Positions 7,463 to 17,346 of a DNA stretch of 64,000 nt are shown in pieces; positions within the stretch are counted from its first letter, which is position 1; the number at the start of each line of letters is the position of its first letter. Where the stretch lies: assembly GCA_964587655.1 (NCBI GenBank), contig CAZPMT010000006.1, forward strand, positions 33,122 through 97,121, given 5' to 3'. The notes below the pieces were generated by a model that saw nothing but the letters and a program-made list of their open reading frames with translations, searched no databases and was not told where the DNA came from. Source of the DNA: CAZPMT01 sp964587655. GTDB lineage: Bacteria; Hydrogenedentota; Hydrogenedentia; Hydrogenedentales; SLHB01. Position numbers and translations under genes: made by a program.

Positions 7463-10400
7463 TTAGATTCGCCGGCCACGCATGACCAGACGTCCCAACA
7501 ATGCCGTGAGCACTGCGACAACGAAACCCAGTGAGATCCACATCACGCGGGCCCCGCCGATGGCGACGTCGACGGGTGCTGCGCTGCCCAGCTTTACTTT
7601 CACGGGCTGGGCCACTTGCAGCACGCCTGAGTGATTAACTTGGATCTCGATGTAGGTTCGTTCATCGGCAGCGACTTCACGCCGGCTGTCCGGAACCATC
7701 CACCCGGCCACGTTGACGCCTCGATACCAGCCGGCATGCGTAGCAGCTTCGCTGTAGTAGTAGATTTCGAGGCTGGCGGCATCGAGTCCGGACGCTACGG
7801 GGATTTGGACCGTCAGCGGACGATCAAACACACCCGCGGGAGCGATTCTATACACGGGGGATTTCGGAGACGCCAGAACCTCCGGCAGAGCGGTGACATT
7901 GACCTCTTCGCGAAGGGCAGGCTCTCCGGGCGTGGCTTCTTTATCGGCGCTCACGCGGAAGCTCTGCGCCACGGGGCCGATGATATTGCCGGTCATCGTA
8001 ACGGCGCCGACGGTCATCTTCACGATCTGCCCGGCAGGCAAAGGTTCGGCCGGTGTGAACACGACCCAGCCGTCATGGTCGTCTCCGGTAACGGCCGGAC
8101 GCCATGCGCCGCCCGAGGCAAACGCCCCGCTCGCGCTCTCGAGCACGGCCCAGACCGAAGCCGGATCAACCGCGTCCGCTTCGGTGAGGCGGATGGCCAA
8201 TGCGCGCGTGGGAGCCACGGACGTCTCGGAGGAGGATTCCTCGACGCTAAGCGGCAGAACTTTCTCGGCCACCTTGCTGTCCAGACTCTTCAGGAACGGC
8301 GCGCATCCTCCCTCTGACACAATGGACGGCCGCATGAGGATCGTCTGAGCCTCTTGTTCGTCCCGCTGGAGCGTGATCGATTTTATTTGCAATGCGTAGG
8401 ACGCCGCAGAAACGGAGAGGAGGTAGTCGTTTGGACGGACGTTGTTGAACACGCAGAAGCCGTTTGCGTCGGTCGTGAGGCTGCGCGCCACCGCTTCAAG
8501 GCGCACCGTGGCGCCGGCGATTGGATGCTGCGTCAACTGGTCCAGCACCGTACATTCCAGCGTGGCCGCGCCGCTGAAGTAGTCAAAGCCTTGGAGAAGT
8601 GTTGCGGTGCCGCCAATGGTGGTGACGGCCACGTCGGCGGGGCCTTCGGCGTTCGGCGGCGTCACCACGGTGATCTGGTCCGGACTCGATGATGTGACGG
8701 CGCCCGCGACGGCGCCGAAGAGCACCAGGGAAGGATCGGCGAGACCGACGCCGTTAATCGTGACGGTGTCCCCGCCAGCGATGGTTCCCTCGTTGGGAAA
8801 GACGCCGAGGATCTGGGGATTGATCATGTAGGTGAAGGCGTTGGTTAGCGCGGCCGTTCCGGAGGAAGTGGTTACCTGAATGTCAACGACGCCCGGGTCA
8901 CGGGGCAGGGTAGAAACGTAGAGACGCGTGTCCTCCGATGCGGCAATCAGCGCGGGCGCGCCACCAAATGTCACGGTCTGGGCGAGGCTCAGGTTCCGCC
9001 CGCGGATCAGGATCACGTCGCCGCCACTGACGGATCCTCGGTTCGGCGTCGCTGAACCGAGTTCCGGCGGAGGCGGAGGTTCGATGAACGTGTAGCCGGC
9101 GGGCTTAACGGTGCGCCCGATGGCCGTGTTCAAGACGACATCCACGGCGCCTCTCGGATTGGGATGCTCGGAAGTCGATTTCGGCGTAAGAACGCTCACG
9201 GTCGTATCGCTTGCGGAGATAATCTTCGATTCGTTCTCGCCAAAGAGCACCGAGGTGACCGTCGTAAGCTGCACGCCGAAGACGGCGACCGATTCTTCGC
9301 CGGCAATCAAGCCGCGGTCGGGGGAAACGGCCGTGATCACCGGCGTCTTGCGGAACACTGCTTTGGCGGTCTTGTCCGACGTCATTGTCAGCAAGGCGAC
9401 GCTGGCTTCGCCTCCCACGTCCCCTTCCCAGTGGTCAAAGGTCCAGCCCAGCTCAGGCGTTGCCACGAGCGTCACTTTCTTGCCTGCGGCATAACCGCGC
9501 TGACCCTCGGACGGCGAAACTCTTCCGCCGCCCTGAGCGGAGGTGGTCAATGTGTAGATGACGGGGGCGTACAGGAAGACTGCCTGTACCGTCTTGTCGC
9601 TGTCCATGGTGACAGTGGCCGGATTGTCTTCGCCGGATAAGGAACCGGACCAGTGATCGAACACGTACGTGTCCGCGGGAATCGCTCGAAGCACGACCTT
9701 GTCCCCGCTAAGGAAGCGATGGAAGCCGGTGGCGGGAAGAGTGGAACCGAGTCCCTCGGTGGTCATGGCCAAGGTGTAATCGAAAGCGTCCTTCGTGAAG
9801 ACCGCTTTAATGCTCTTGGCGCTGGTCATGACGATGGTTTGGGGGTTCACTTTGCCGGTTAGGTCGCCCTCCCAGTGATCAAAGACCCAACCGAGGTCGG
9901 AAATGGCCCGCACAAGCACCTCGGTTCCTTGAACGATGGAGTTGTTGCCGACGGGAGGTTCGGTTGTCCCATTGCCCACGACCGTCATGCTGAGCGTCAG
10001 TTTTCTCTTGAACACGGCGACGACCGTTTTGTCACTCGTCATTGCGATCGTGTTCGGATTCGCCGAGCCGGAGAGATCCTCTTCCCAATGGTCGAAGGCC
10101 CAACCGGCGATGGGAGTTGCGGTCACGCGTACGGCATCGCCATCCATGTATTGGTGGTCGCCCTCGGGTGGATCGACGGAGCCCTTGCCCTCTGGAAAGA
10201 CAACGGTAGTGAGCGTGTATTTGGGAGGCTGCCGCTTGAAAACGGCGCGCACCAGCTTGTCGGAGTCCATTCGGAGGTCCGTCGGGTTCGACTTGCCTTC
10301 GAGGTCGCCTTCCCAGTGGTCAAAAAGCCAATTGTCGTCGGCGACGGCCGTGACGGTTACGAGCGCTCCGCTTGAATAGGGGCTCGAACCGGTGGCCGTG

Positions 10401-12256
10401 ACGTGTCCGCCGCCTTCGGCGCCAACGGTGAGCGTGAGTGTGTAGGTAATGGTCGCATCGCGAAAGAAGGCCGTGACACGGAAATTCGAGGTCATCGTGA
10501 TGGCGGTCGGATTCACGTTCCCCGTGACGTCGCCTTCCCAGCGGTCAAACTGCCAGCCCGTTGCGGGCGTGGCCGTAAGGGGCACGCGATCACCCGCGCA
10601 GAAGCGGCGTACGCCCGGGGGCGGACTCACGAGCCCGGACCCGGCGACCGCGGTGGTCAATTCAAAACTCTCGCTGCAACACGTACCGTCGAAACTTACT
10701 TGCACGTCTCGCTTGAGGAGGACGGGGATCTCGTTGCACAGGTTCTCCTGACTGAGCTGGTTGCCGCGGACATCGAGCCTGTCCTGCGCTTCCTGGCTAG
10801 AAGGACGCGTTCCAAGTCCCGTGTTTGCCGCAAGGGGACTGATATCGCTGACGCCGTTGTTCCGCAGCGTGAGCACGGCCAATTCAGGAAGTCCCGCAAG
10901 GGCGGCGGTGTTCGAGATGTGGTTGTCGTCCAGATAGAGTTCCTGCAGCTTCGTCAGCCCCACCAGAACGTCGATGACTTCGATCTGGTTTTGAGAAAGG
11001 TCCAAGTAAACCAGATCCGTCAAATTGGTCAACCGTGAGATCGTTTTGATCTGGTTTTTCCACAGACCCAAGTGGTTCAGCCCGGTGAGCCGGGAGATGG
11101 AGGCCATATCGTCGTCGCCGAGCTTGTTCCCGCCGAGGTCAAGCCATTCAAGGGTGTCGATGCCGTCCAGGATGCTAACGTCGCTGATCTCGTTGCTGCC
11201 TAGCGAAAGTGTGTGCAGGTTCAGCAGCCACCCGAGCTTGCTGATATCGGTAATGGCGTTATCGTGAAGGTACAACGTGGCGAGTCCGCCCAGAAACTCC
11301 AATCCGTCAAGGTCCTTGAGGACCTTCGTTCCCTCCAATGTGTGCTGATTCTGGAGTTCCAGATACGTAAGTCCGTAGACCTGCACGAGCGGGGTGAGGT
11401 CGCTAATCTGGTTTCCGCCCAGATACAGCGAGGTGAGCTTGCCCAGCGCGCCGAGGAGTGTAATGTCTTGGATCCGGTTTCCGGCGAGATTGAGGACGCT
11501 GAGGTTCTTGCAGTACTCGAGTCCCGTCAAGCTGACAATCCCGGCATCGGGAGCGCTAAAGGACGTCAGGTTGATCAGGTCCGCGTCGTGGATGTCGCCG
11601 GTCAACTTCAGGATGGTGCGGCGGATCTCCGTTTCGAGCTTCTTATCGGGGATATTGACGACAACGGTTCCGCACTCGTATGTCGTATAGACGGTGACGC
11701 CGGCCGGCCGCAGAATGCCGTCCACAACGTCGCAGAGGCCTCGTTGGTTGATGGGGTTTCCGCTCAGGTTGACGACGTCTCCGACGGCGAGGCCGGGCGG
11801 GTCCATTTGCGCGTTGTGCCCGAGCGCGGTAATGTCCAGGATCTGGTTGCCTTGCATGAAGAGGAAGCGCAAGTCTGGCAAGTCGGCGAGGGCCGAGATG
11901 TCTTCGACCTGGTTGTCCCACAGGTAAAAGTCTTGAAGCTTACCAAGGCTCGCGACCGGGGAGATGTCCTGAATGAGGTTTCCGTGCAACTGCAACTGAC
12001 GGATATTGCCGCAGAATTCGAGACCGTCGAGAAAGCGTATTTCCTTATAGGACGCGTTCAGCGCGGTGAGTTCGAGCAGTCTTGCGTCTTGGATGGGTCC
12101 TGTAGGCTGATCCAGCGCGGTGCGAATCGCCGCTTCGAGATGCGGGTCGCGGAAGTTCACTTCAAACGCGGATGCGGGCGTCGCGTATATCAGCAGCGCG
12201 ATCAATGATAACGCCACGCTTGACAGTTCCTTGACGCAAACTGCTGTTCTTCGCAT
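7463..12256 (-). CDS. Giant secreted LRR / InlB-repeat / IPT protein
   Basis: 1597 residues. The ATG at 12256 has GGAGG 6 nt upstream and opens a signal peptide ending near ATPASA. Residues ~35-530 are internalin-type leucine-rich repeats (LYLGGNQISDLTPL and similar units, about 20). Residues ~545-1000 hold six divergent InlB B-repeats, each with an FDHWEGDLxGxxNP-like core. Three IPT/TIG Ig-like domains follow (~1005-1260), each starting with a PNRGSVSGG-type turn. Next are a carboxypeptidase-regulatory-like beta domain (~1270-1340) and a ~200-residue beta-rich region. The C-terminus is a single membrane helix followed by RGRRI. This is a surface adhesin or ligand-binding architecture; the ligand is unknown. 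It appears monocistronic. Confidence 0.85.
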   Translation of the reverse strand: MRRTAVCVKELSSVALSLIALLIYATPASAFEVNFRDPHLEAAIRTALDQPTGPIQDARLLELTALNASYKEIRFLDGLEFCGNIRQLQLHGNLIQDISPVASLGKLQDFYLWDNQVEDISALADLPDLRFLFMQGNQILDITALGHNAQMDPPGLAVGDVVNLSGNPINQRGLCDVVDGILRPAGVTVYTTYECGTVVVNIPDKKLETEIRRTILKLTGDIHDADLINLTSFSAPDAGIVSLTGLEYCKNLSVLNLAGNRIQDITLLGALGKLTSLYLGGNQISDLTPLVQVYGLTYLELQNQHTLEGTKVLKDLDGLEFLGGLATLYLHDNAITDISKLGWLLNLHTLSLGSNEISDVSILDGIDTLEWLDLGGNKLGDDDMASISRLTGLNHLGLWKNQIKTISRLTNLTDLVYLDLSQNQIEVIDVLVGLTKLQELYLDDNHISNTAALAGLPELAVLTLRNNGVSDISPLAANTGLGTRPSSQEAQDRLDVRGNQLSQENLCNEIPVLLKRDVQVSFDGTCCSESFELTTAVAGSGLVSPPPGVRRFCAGDRVPLTATPATGWQFDRWEGDVTGNVNPTAITMTSNFRVTAFFRDATITYTLTLTVGAEGGGHVTATGSSPYSSGALVTVTAVADDNWLFDHWEGDLEGKSNPTDLRMDSDKLVRAVFKRQPPKYTLTTVVFPEGKGSVDPPEGDHQYMDGDAVRVTATPIAGWAFDHWEEDLSGSANPNTIAMTSDKTVVAVFKRKLTLSMTVVGNGTTEPPVGNNSIVQGTEVLVRAISDLGWVFDHWEGDLTGKVNPQTIVMTSAKSIKAVFTKDAFDYTLAMTTEGLGSTLPATGFHRFLSGDKVVLRAIPADTYVFDHWSGSLSGEDNPATVTMDSDKTVQAVFLYAPVIYTLTTSAQGGGRVSPSEGQRGYAAGKKVTLVATPELGWTFDHWEGDVGGEASVALLTMTSDKTAKAVFRKTPVITAVSPDRGLIAGEESVAVFGVQLTTVTSVLFGENESKIISASDTTVSVLTPKSTSEHPNPRGAVDVVLNTAIGRTVKPAGYTFIEPPPPPELGSATPNRGSVSGGDVILIRGRNLSLAQTVTFGGAPALIAASEDTRLYVSTLPRDPGVVDIQVTTSSGTAALTNAFTYMINPQILGVFPNEGTIAGGDTVTINGVGLADPSLVLFGAVAGAVTSSSPDQITVVTPPNAEGPADVAVTTIGGTATLLQGFDYFSGAATLECTVLDQLTQHPIAGATVRLEAVARSLTTDANGFCVFNNVRPNDYLLSVSAASYALQIKSITLQRDEQEAQTILMRPSIVSEGGCAPFLKSLDSKVAEKVLPLSVEESSSETSVAPTRALAIRLTEADAVDPASVWAVLESASGAFASGGAWRPAVTGDDHDGWVVFTPAEPLPAGQIVKMTVGAVTMTGNIIGPVAQSFRVSADKEATPGEPALREEVNVTALPEVLASPKSPVYRIAPAGVFDRPLTVQIPVASGLDAASLEIYYYSEAATHAGWYRGVNVAGWMVPDSRREVAADERTYIEIQVNHSGVLQVAQPVKVKLGSAAPVDVAIGGARVMWISLGFVVAVLTALLGRLVMRGRRI

Positions 12257-12432
12257 TGTCGCCTCCTCATTCAAGCACACTAGACGCGGCGCCCCCGGCA
12301 TTTCTCCCAGGGCGGCTCAGCCGCAACACCAAAGTCAAAGGTGTGAATTCTTTGCTCGAGACGTACACGCTTACCGCGCAGATCTCTCGAACAAAGAATC
12401 TGAGCTCGCGTTCGCAAACAGTGTCCCGTGCA

Positions 12433-12472
12433 AGTTTACCCGGTCTCACACAAAATGTAAAGTGATTTTACA
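12433..12472 (-). promoter_or_regulatory. Candidate promoter with overlapping palindrome for the LRR gene
   Basis: Reading the minus strand, TTTACA (12461-12456) and TAAACT (12438-12433) are 17 nt apart. The -35 box is half of a palindrome TGTAAA-N5-TTTACA at 12456-12472, which could be a repressor site. The resulting leader would be about 170 nt. Confidence 0.35.
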
Positions 12473-12574
12473 CTGGCCCACGATTGGCACGTAATGGCAA
12501 ACCCAACACCTTTCGGCACTCGTGCGATCCCATAGCCGCGGCGTACGCAAACCTGCAATGAACGGCACGCGCTG

Positions 12575-12583
12575 TGGTATAGT
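12575..12583 (+). promoter_or_regulatory. Extended -10 promoter candidate
   Basis: TGGTATAGT is an extended -10 element (TGn plus TATAGT) about 150 nt before the lipoprotein gene at 12732; no good -35 hexamer accompanies it. The rest of 12257-12731 holds no gene I can support. Confidence 0.35.
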
Positions 12584-12731
12584 AAATATGGAGTGGGACT
12601 TCCAAGACGGCAAGGCCGCCAAGGGCCTGCAAGCCCTTGTCTCTTGAATTCTTCGTTCGCGGCGTGCGCACATTGCACGCGTTCGCCGCGGGGAGTTTAG
12701 CAACGGGTCTAACTCATGGAGGTTACGTACA

Positions 12732-13367
12732 ATGGTGAAAAGAACCCTCGTCGGAACAGTCCTGCGGCGTACGGGTACGCCGTTGCTGCTTATAGCGGCG
12801 GCGCTGGTGAGCGCGGGTTGCTCGCAGAGCATCACCGTGCCGATCAATCTCGTCAATGGTTTCATGATCCCGGACCTCGGAGGCATCTTGGCCGGCGATC
12901 CGATCCCAGAAGACCTCAATATCCCGCCACTGCCCATATGCGCGCCGCTACCCAGCCGCGCGTATCTTGAGGACCTCTTTGCAGGAGCCGTGGGCCCCTT
13001 GTTGGCCCAACTCCTGCATATCGAATCGATTGAACTGGTTGATACGACGTTGACCGCCACGGCAGGAAACTTCAAAGATATCACCTTCTTCGCCATGTAT
13101 TGGCAGCCGTCGCCCGTACTGGGTGATCCTCAACCGGAAGTTGACTTGGGCAGTGGGTCTTCGACTGGCGGGTTGGATTCGCCGCTTGTGTTGACCCCGC
13201 CGGACCCGGTGGACTTCCTCGGCCTGTTGGACATTGAAGCTGGCAATCCCGAAGGCGAGTGTCCCGCATTGGGCGTGCGGGTCCAGGGCCTGGTCCCGGC
13301 CCCGGAGGACATGCCCACCATAAGCATGGGAATCCGAATACGGATCACGGGAAGACTCGGCATATAG
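12732..13367 (+). CDS. Hypothetical lipoprotein
   Basis: 211 residues, with an ATG preceded by GGAGG. The N-terminus (hydrophobic stretch ending LVSAGC) is a lipoprotein signal with the lipid-modified Cys near residue 30. The mature part is rich in Pro, Leu and Asp, with beta-like segments (VDTTLTATAGNFKDITFF). The last residues, IRIRITGRLGI, suggest an outer-membrane or secreted beta protein. I recognise no family. It is followed by a short tandem repeat and then the thiS-thiE pair, with which it shares no obvious function. Confidence 0.65.
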   Translation: MVKRTLVGTVLRRTGTPLLLIAAALVSAGCSQSITVPINLVNGFMIPDLGGILAGDPIPEDLNIPPLPICAPLPSRAYLEDLFAGAVGPLLAQLLHIESIELVDTTLTATAGNFKDITFFAMYWQPSPVLGDPQPEVDLGSGSSTGGLDSPLVLTPPDPVDFLGLLDIEAGNPEGECPALGVRVQGLVPAPEDMPTISMGIRIRITGRLGI

Positions 13368-13380
13368 TGTGAAGACCGTA

Positions 13381-13408
13381 GGCTGGAGGCTGGAGGCTGG
13401 AGGCTGGA
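13381..13408. repeat. Tandem GGCTGGA heptamer
   Basis: Four perfect copies of a 7-nt unit, followed by a degenerate fifth (GGGAGGCTG), in the gap between the lipoprotein and thiS. Confidence 0.85.
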
Positions 13409-13457
13409 GGGAGGCTGTATTCTGCCGCCTCCGGCCTTGCACCTTGGAAGGATAGCC

Positions 13458-13658
13458 ATGCGTATTCGTGTCAACGGGAACGACCGGGAGGTCGATGACA
13501 GCATGCCGCTCGTCAGGCTGATGGAGCAGTTGGGACTGAAGCCGCTGGCCACCGTCGTGGAACGCAACGGCGGGATCGTCGAGCGATCTTGTTACGGCGG
13601 CATCATCCTGGCGGAAGGCGACGAATTGGAACTCGTTCGTTTCGTCGGAGGCGGTTGA
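13458..13658 (+). CDS. thiS: Thiamine biosynthesis sulfur carrier ThiS
   Basis: 66 residues of the beta-grasp ubiquitin-like fold, ending in the diagnostic Gly-Gly (VGGG) that is adenylated and thiocarboxylated for thiazole synthesis. The start is the ATG at 13458 with GGAAGG 7 nt upstream; the frame extends a few codons further. The stop codon overlaps the thiE start (TGATG), indicating translational coupling. ThiF, ThiG and ThiH partners are not in the window. Confidence 0.9.
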   Translation: MRIRVNGNDREVDDSMPLVRLMEQLGLKPLATVVERNGGIVERSCYGGIILAEGDELELVRFVGGG

Positions 13659-14320
13659 TGGACCACGCCGCGCGCATGGCCCTCTTCGGGGAAGCGGATC
13701 TTTACGTCGTTATCACGGAGCAGTTCTGCGCGGGGCGTCGCGCGCTTGATGTGCTCGATGACGTCCTTTCCGCGGGGGTTCGGCTTATCCAGGTCCGGGA
13801 AAAAGACTTCGATGACGGGGAAATGTACCGCCGCTGCGTTGAGTTCCGCGAACGGACGTGGGCGTCGCGCGCGCTGCTGATCGTGGACGACCGGCTGGAT
13901 ATCGCACTGGCGGTCGACGCCGACGGCGTCCACCTGGGGCTGACGGATCTGCCCGTGGCCGCGGCGCGGCGTATTGCTCCGGACCTAATCGTCGGGGCCT
14001 CGACGCATAGCCTGGACGAGGCGCTTGCCGCTCAGGAAGCCGGGGCCAGCTACGTCAACATCGGCCCAATTTTTCCAACCCGGACCAAGTCCGTTCTCAC
14101 CGGAGCCCTCGGACCTGAGATGATCGAAACGATTGCCCCGCACTTACGGATACCTTTCACCTGCATGGGCGGCATCAAGGCCGGAAACGTGCATGAGGTA
14201 CTGCGGCGTGGCGCCCGCCATGTTGCCGTCGTTACGGCCGTGACGGCCGCCCCGGATGTCCGCGCCGCAGCCTTGGAATTGCGGCATGCAATGGCGCGCC
14301 GCGAGTCTCGCGAGACTTGA
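13658..14320 (+). CDS. thiE: Thiamine-phosphate synthase ThiE
   Basis: 220 residues, normal for the family. ThiE joins HMP-pyrophosphate and the thiazole phosphate to make thiamine phosphate in the cytoplasm. The TIM-barrel motifs are all present: QVREKD (residues ~46-51), DDRLDIALAVDADGVHLG with the catalytic and Mg-binding Asp residues, GASTHS, and YVNIGPIFPTRTK with the diphosphate-binding loop. The start overlaps the thiS stop by one base, so the two are co-translated. The C-terminal GG loop appears as MGGIKAGN. Confidence 0.93.
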   Translation: MDHAARMALFGEADLYVVITEQFCAGRRALDVLDDVLSAGVRLIQVREKDFDDGEMYRRCVEFRERTWASRALLIVDDRLDIALAVDADGVHLGLTDLPVAAARRIAPDLIVGASTHSLDEALAAQEAGASYVNIGPIFPTRTKSVLTGALGPEMIETIAPHLRIPFTCMGGIKAGNVHEVLRRGARHVAVVTAVTAAPDVRAAALELRHAMARRESRET

Positions 14321-14455
14321 ACTCGTGTGCCGGCGGGCTTCGCGAAGACGGCAGAGTTGACGCTTCCGGCGCTGACGTGTATGATCAGGCCTCGCGTCAG
14401 TTTCCCAGCAGGGGGCGCGAGTGTGTGCACATCAACAAACGGAAAGGGAGTAGAC

Positions 14456-14881
14456 ATGAAGACGTTAGTGATTTCTATGCTTGCGGTTGGATTGGTTGCG
14501 GGACTGGTGTGCGGGTGCCAGACCGCGGCGAAGGGGCCCTCTGACCAGGAACTCATCAACAAGGTTGTCGCCGATTGGAAAGCTGCCGCCACGGCCAAGG
14601 ACCTTGACAAGGTAATGGCTCTGTATTCCGAGGCCTTCAGCCACTTCGAATACGGCGACAAGGCCGGCATGAAGAGCTTCATCAAGGACGCCATTGACAT
14701 GGGCTATATGGAGAACGCGGAGATCAACACCGCGAACACAAAGGTCACGATCGAGAAAGACAAGGCCAACGCATATCCGATCGAAATGAAGGCCGCCTTC
14801 GGTTCCGCGACGATCAAGCTGGATCTCAAGAAGGAAGCCAGCGGATGGAAGATCACCGGCTCGGACATCGAACAGAACTAG
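14456..14881 (+). CDS. NTF2-like (SnoaL/DUF4440-type) lipoprotein
   Basis: 141 residues; the ATG at 14456 follows GGAAAGGGAG. A lipoprotein signal ends at VCGC (Cys ~21). The mature domain starts with a helix (ELINKVVADWKAAATAKDLDKVMALYSE) and continues as alternating strands. This is the pattern of NTF2-like cone-fold domains used for small-ligand binding or as periplasmic accessory folds. No catalytic residues can be named. It sits between thiE and a peptidase gene, with its own ribosome site and a 135-nt gap upstream. Confidence 0.7.
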   Translation: MKTLVISMLAVGLVAGLVCGCQTAAKGPSDQELINKVVADWKAAATAKDLDKVMALYSEAFSHFEYGDKAGMKSFIKDAIDMGYMENAEINTANTKVTIEKDKANAYPIEMKAAFGSATIKLDLKKEASGWKITGSDIEQN

Positions 14882-14980
14882 TTCGTTCGGCACTCTGAGT
14901 TTTCGCCCGGCAAACGAGGCGCGCGCGTCGCGGCCTTGTTTGCCGGGTTCTTGATCGTGGAGCAAGACAGGAAGATCGCC

Positions 14981-16360
14981 ATGCTTCAAGCCGCACTCGA
15001 ATACGCCCGCTCGCATAACGAGGCGTTCCTCGAGGACTACAAGAGGCTATTGGCCATCCCGGGCATATCGACGCTGCCGGAGTTCGCGCAAGACGTGCGG
15101 CGTGCGGCGGAATGGCTTGCGGGCGCGTTGCGAGAACTCGGCATGACGCGGGTGGAGGTGACGCCGACTGCCGTGCATCCCGTGGTGTATGCTGAGTGCA
15201 TCGTCGATGACAAGAAGCCGGTCCTTCTTGTGTACGGCCATTATGACGTCCAGCCGGTGGATCCCCTGGATGAGTGGCGGTCCGATCCTTTCAAGCCGGA
15301 GATCCGAGGCGAGAACTTGTATGCGCGCGGCGCCTCCGACATGAAGGGATCGATGTTGGCCCTGCTGAAAGCGATCGAGTCGCTGAAGGCGGCCGGGTGC
15401 ATCCCCGTCAATCTCAAGTTCCTGCTGGAAGGCGAAGAAGAGATCGGTTCTCCGAGTCTGCCGGACTTCATCGAACGGCATCGCGATCTTTTGCGGTCGG
15501 ACGTGGCGCTGAACTGCGATGGTTCGATCTACGCGCCTAACGCGCCTTCGATCACGTATGGTTTGCGGGGACTGGCCTACTTCGAGGTCGAGGTACGGGG
15601 TCCTGGGCATGACCTGCACTCGGGAGTTTTCGGCGGATCGGTGCACAATCCCGCGCAGGTCCTTTGCGATCTGATCGCGGGCATGCATGACGCCGACGGA
15701 CGCGTGACCTTGCCAGGTTTCTATGATCGCGTGAGGACGCTGAGCGATGAGGAGCGCACCGTCCTGGCGCAAGCGCCGCATTCGGATGAGAATTGGAAGA
15801 GCATGGCGGAGGTGGGGACGCTTTGGGGCGAGAAAGGCTACTCGACGGTGGAGCGCGTGGGCGCGCGGCCCACACTCGAAGTGAACGGCATCGTCAGCGG
15901 GTTCACCGGCACGGGCGCGAAGACGGTACTGCCGGCCCGGGCGATTGCGAAGATCTCGACACGGCTCGTGGCCGATCAGGATCCGGCGGCCATTTGCAAC
16001 CAACTCCGCGCGTACTTGCGCGACCGTGTGCCCGAAACGGTCACATGGGAAGTTCGGGAACTCTCGCACGGGTACGGGGCGTTGATGCGTCGTGACTCGG
16101 CCCCGATGCGCGCCGCCGTCAATGCGCTGGAGGAAACGTTCGGGACCAAGCCTTTCTTTAAGCGCGAAGGCGGCAGCGTACCGGTGGTGAGCATGATGCA
16201 GCAGCAGTTGGGGATCGACTCGATCATGCTCGGGTTCGCGCTGCCCGACGACGGGATTCACGGCCCCAACGAGAAACAACACCTCCCCACTTTCTTCAAG
16301 GGAATCGAGGCCTACATCCGCTTTCTCCTGAATCTGGCGGACGTGAAAGCGTCTATCTAA
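14981..16360 (+). CDS. M20 family metallodipeptidase
   Basis: 459 residues, typical for the M20 dipeptidase/ArgE-DapE-CNDP group. The ATG at 14981 is preceded by AGGAAG; an upstream TTG at 14936 is in frame but lacks support. The zinc-site motifs are visible: VYGHYDVQP (His, then Asp two residues on), ARGASDMKGS (bridging Asp), LEGEEEIGSPS (general-base Glu and ligand Glu), NCDGS, and a C-terminal GIHGPNEKQ (ligand His). The inserted dimerisation domain is at about residues 190-340. It hydrolyses dipeptides or related amides in the cytoplasm; exact substrate unknown. Confidence 0.9.
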   Translation: MLQAALEYARSHNEAFLEDYKRLLAIPGISTLPEFAQDVRRAAEWLAGALRELGMTRVEVTPTAVHPVVYAECIVDDKKPVLLVYGHYDVQPVDPLDEWRSDPFKPEIRGENLYARGASDMKGSMLALLKAIESLKAAGCIPVNLKFLLEGEEEIGSPSLPDFIERHRDLLRSDVALNCDGSIYAPNAPSITYGLRGLAYFEVEVRGPGHDLHSGVFGGSVHNPAQVLCDLIAGMHDADGRVTLPGFYDRVRTLSDEERTVLAQAPHSDENWKSMAEVGTLWGEKGYSTVERVGARPTLEVNGIVSGFTGTGAKTVLPARAIAKISTRLVADQDPAAICNQLRAYLRDRVPETVTWEVRELSHGYGALMRRDSAPMRAAVNALEETFGTKPFFKREGGSVPVVSMMQQQLGIDSIMLGFALPDDGIHGPNEKQHLPTFFKGIEAYIRFLLNLADVKASI

Positions 16361-16468
16361 TCCGGATTGGTCCGGTTTTCCCGTGCTTCGTTTCCACCTT
16401 TTCGTGCTACCTCGAAAATACTTCGTGGACGTCCTCAAAGTGCGATATACGTTGACGCTGTGATCGGA

Positions 16469-16857
16469 TTATGCCGCGGGTTGGAGTTCGACCGCATGGC
16501 CGAGGGACTCCAGCCTTTCGACAAGATACCGCGTGAGCCGTTCTTCGTCCAGATGATCGAAATAGTCTTGACCGAGATCATGGTAGTACGCTCCGGTGGA
16601 CAGCAGACAATGGGCAATGAGAAGGATGGTGTGGCCGACTGCGACTATAGCCCGCTTCTTGCCTCGCCGACGCGCGATTCGACGGTAGAGGCTCTTGAGA
16701 TAAGAGCCGGGCTTTTCGTGGGTGGCAGCCCAAGCCGCCTGCGTGAGAACGCGACGCAGCCAGCGGTTGCCGTGGCGCGTCCTGGCATTGTGGCGTTTAC
16801 CGGGATGGACTCCTTGTGCACATCCAGCCCCGCACACCGCCGGTAGATCGTTTCCAT
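16469..16857 (-). pseudogene. IS110 transposase remnant with internal deletion
   Basis: The first ~18 codons from the ATG at 16857 read METIYRRCAGLDVHKES, the normal N-terminus of an IS110 transposase. They are joined in a different frame to the last ~120 codons (TRHGNRWLRRVLTQAAW, then HTILLIAHCLLSTGAYYHDL), which end at the stop at 16469. About 280 codons, including most of the DEDD catalytic core and the start of the transposase_20 domain, are missing. The 38 nt at 16803-16840 are identical to 40019-40056 in the other IS110 fragment of this window, so both come from one element family. Confidence 0.85.
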
Positions 16858-17095
16858 GCTTGCTCCTTTCCGCGCCTCTTGCGAGGGGAGGTTGCGAGCA
16901 GATCATTCTACCTCGCGTGCTCGGCACTATGGCCGGCAACAATCGTGAGTACAAAGCAACCTCCAGGCCAGACTCGTCAACGGGCTCAATGGTGCCAAAC
17001 ACAAACGGCCACTCCACCTCGCGCGGCGCTAACGTATCATCCTTCACCTGAGACCCAATTTTCATCCTCGCGAGTGAAGCCCTGCTTCATGATGA

Positions 17096-17198
17096 CTCGT
17101 AATCGAGTCTCGTAATCGAGTCTCTCGTAATCGAGTCTCTCTCGTTCCTTCTCGTTCCCAAGTTGCGCTCTTCCTTCTCGTTCCCAAGTTGCACTCTT
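17096..17198. repeat. Two adjacent short tandem repeats
   Basis: Three copies of a 13-nt palindromic unit (CTCGTAATCGAGT) at 17096-17136 are followed by two copies of a 26-nt unit at 17147-17198 that differ at one base. They lie between the IS110 remnant and the next transposase fragment. No gene. Confidence 0.85.
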
Positions 17199-17202
17199 GT
17201 CA

Positions 17203-17346
17203 TTACCCATAGGTTTGATGTTGTATCGCAAGTATATATCCGTCAGTCATGAGCATGAGCCTGAACCATCCGCGGCAAATGCTGAGCCAGCCAGGAGGTC
17301 CGTCGTGTTTTCGTCCAAGGTAGCCGCCCATGCGAGCGATGGCGCG
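17203..17346 (-). pseudogene. C-terminal fragment of an IS4-type transposase
   Basis: Only the last ~47 codons remain: ARMGGYLGRKHDGPPGW followed by a tail ending QHQTYG. This is the typical C-terminus of IS4-group DDE transposases (GG-L-R-DGPPG). It is fused out of frame to the IS1634-like remnant upstream, so the junction at ~17346 joins two unrelated elements. Confidence 0.7.

Noticed and set aside
15047..16438. 463-codon minus-strand frame
   Set aside because: It mirrors the M20 peptidase, whose zinc-site motifs are complete; the antisense product is Arg/His-rich noise typical of GC-rich antisense frames.
17096..17198. CRISPR-like array
   Set aside because: Units are contiguous tandem repeats without spacers, and no cas genes are present.
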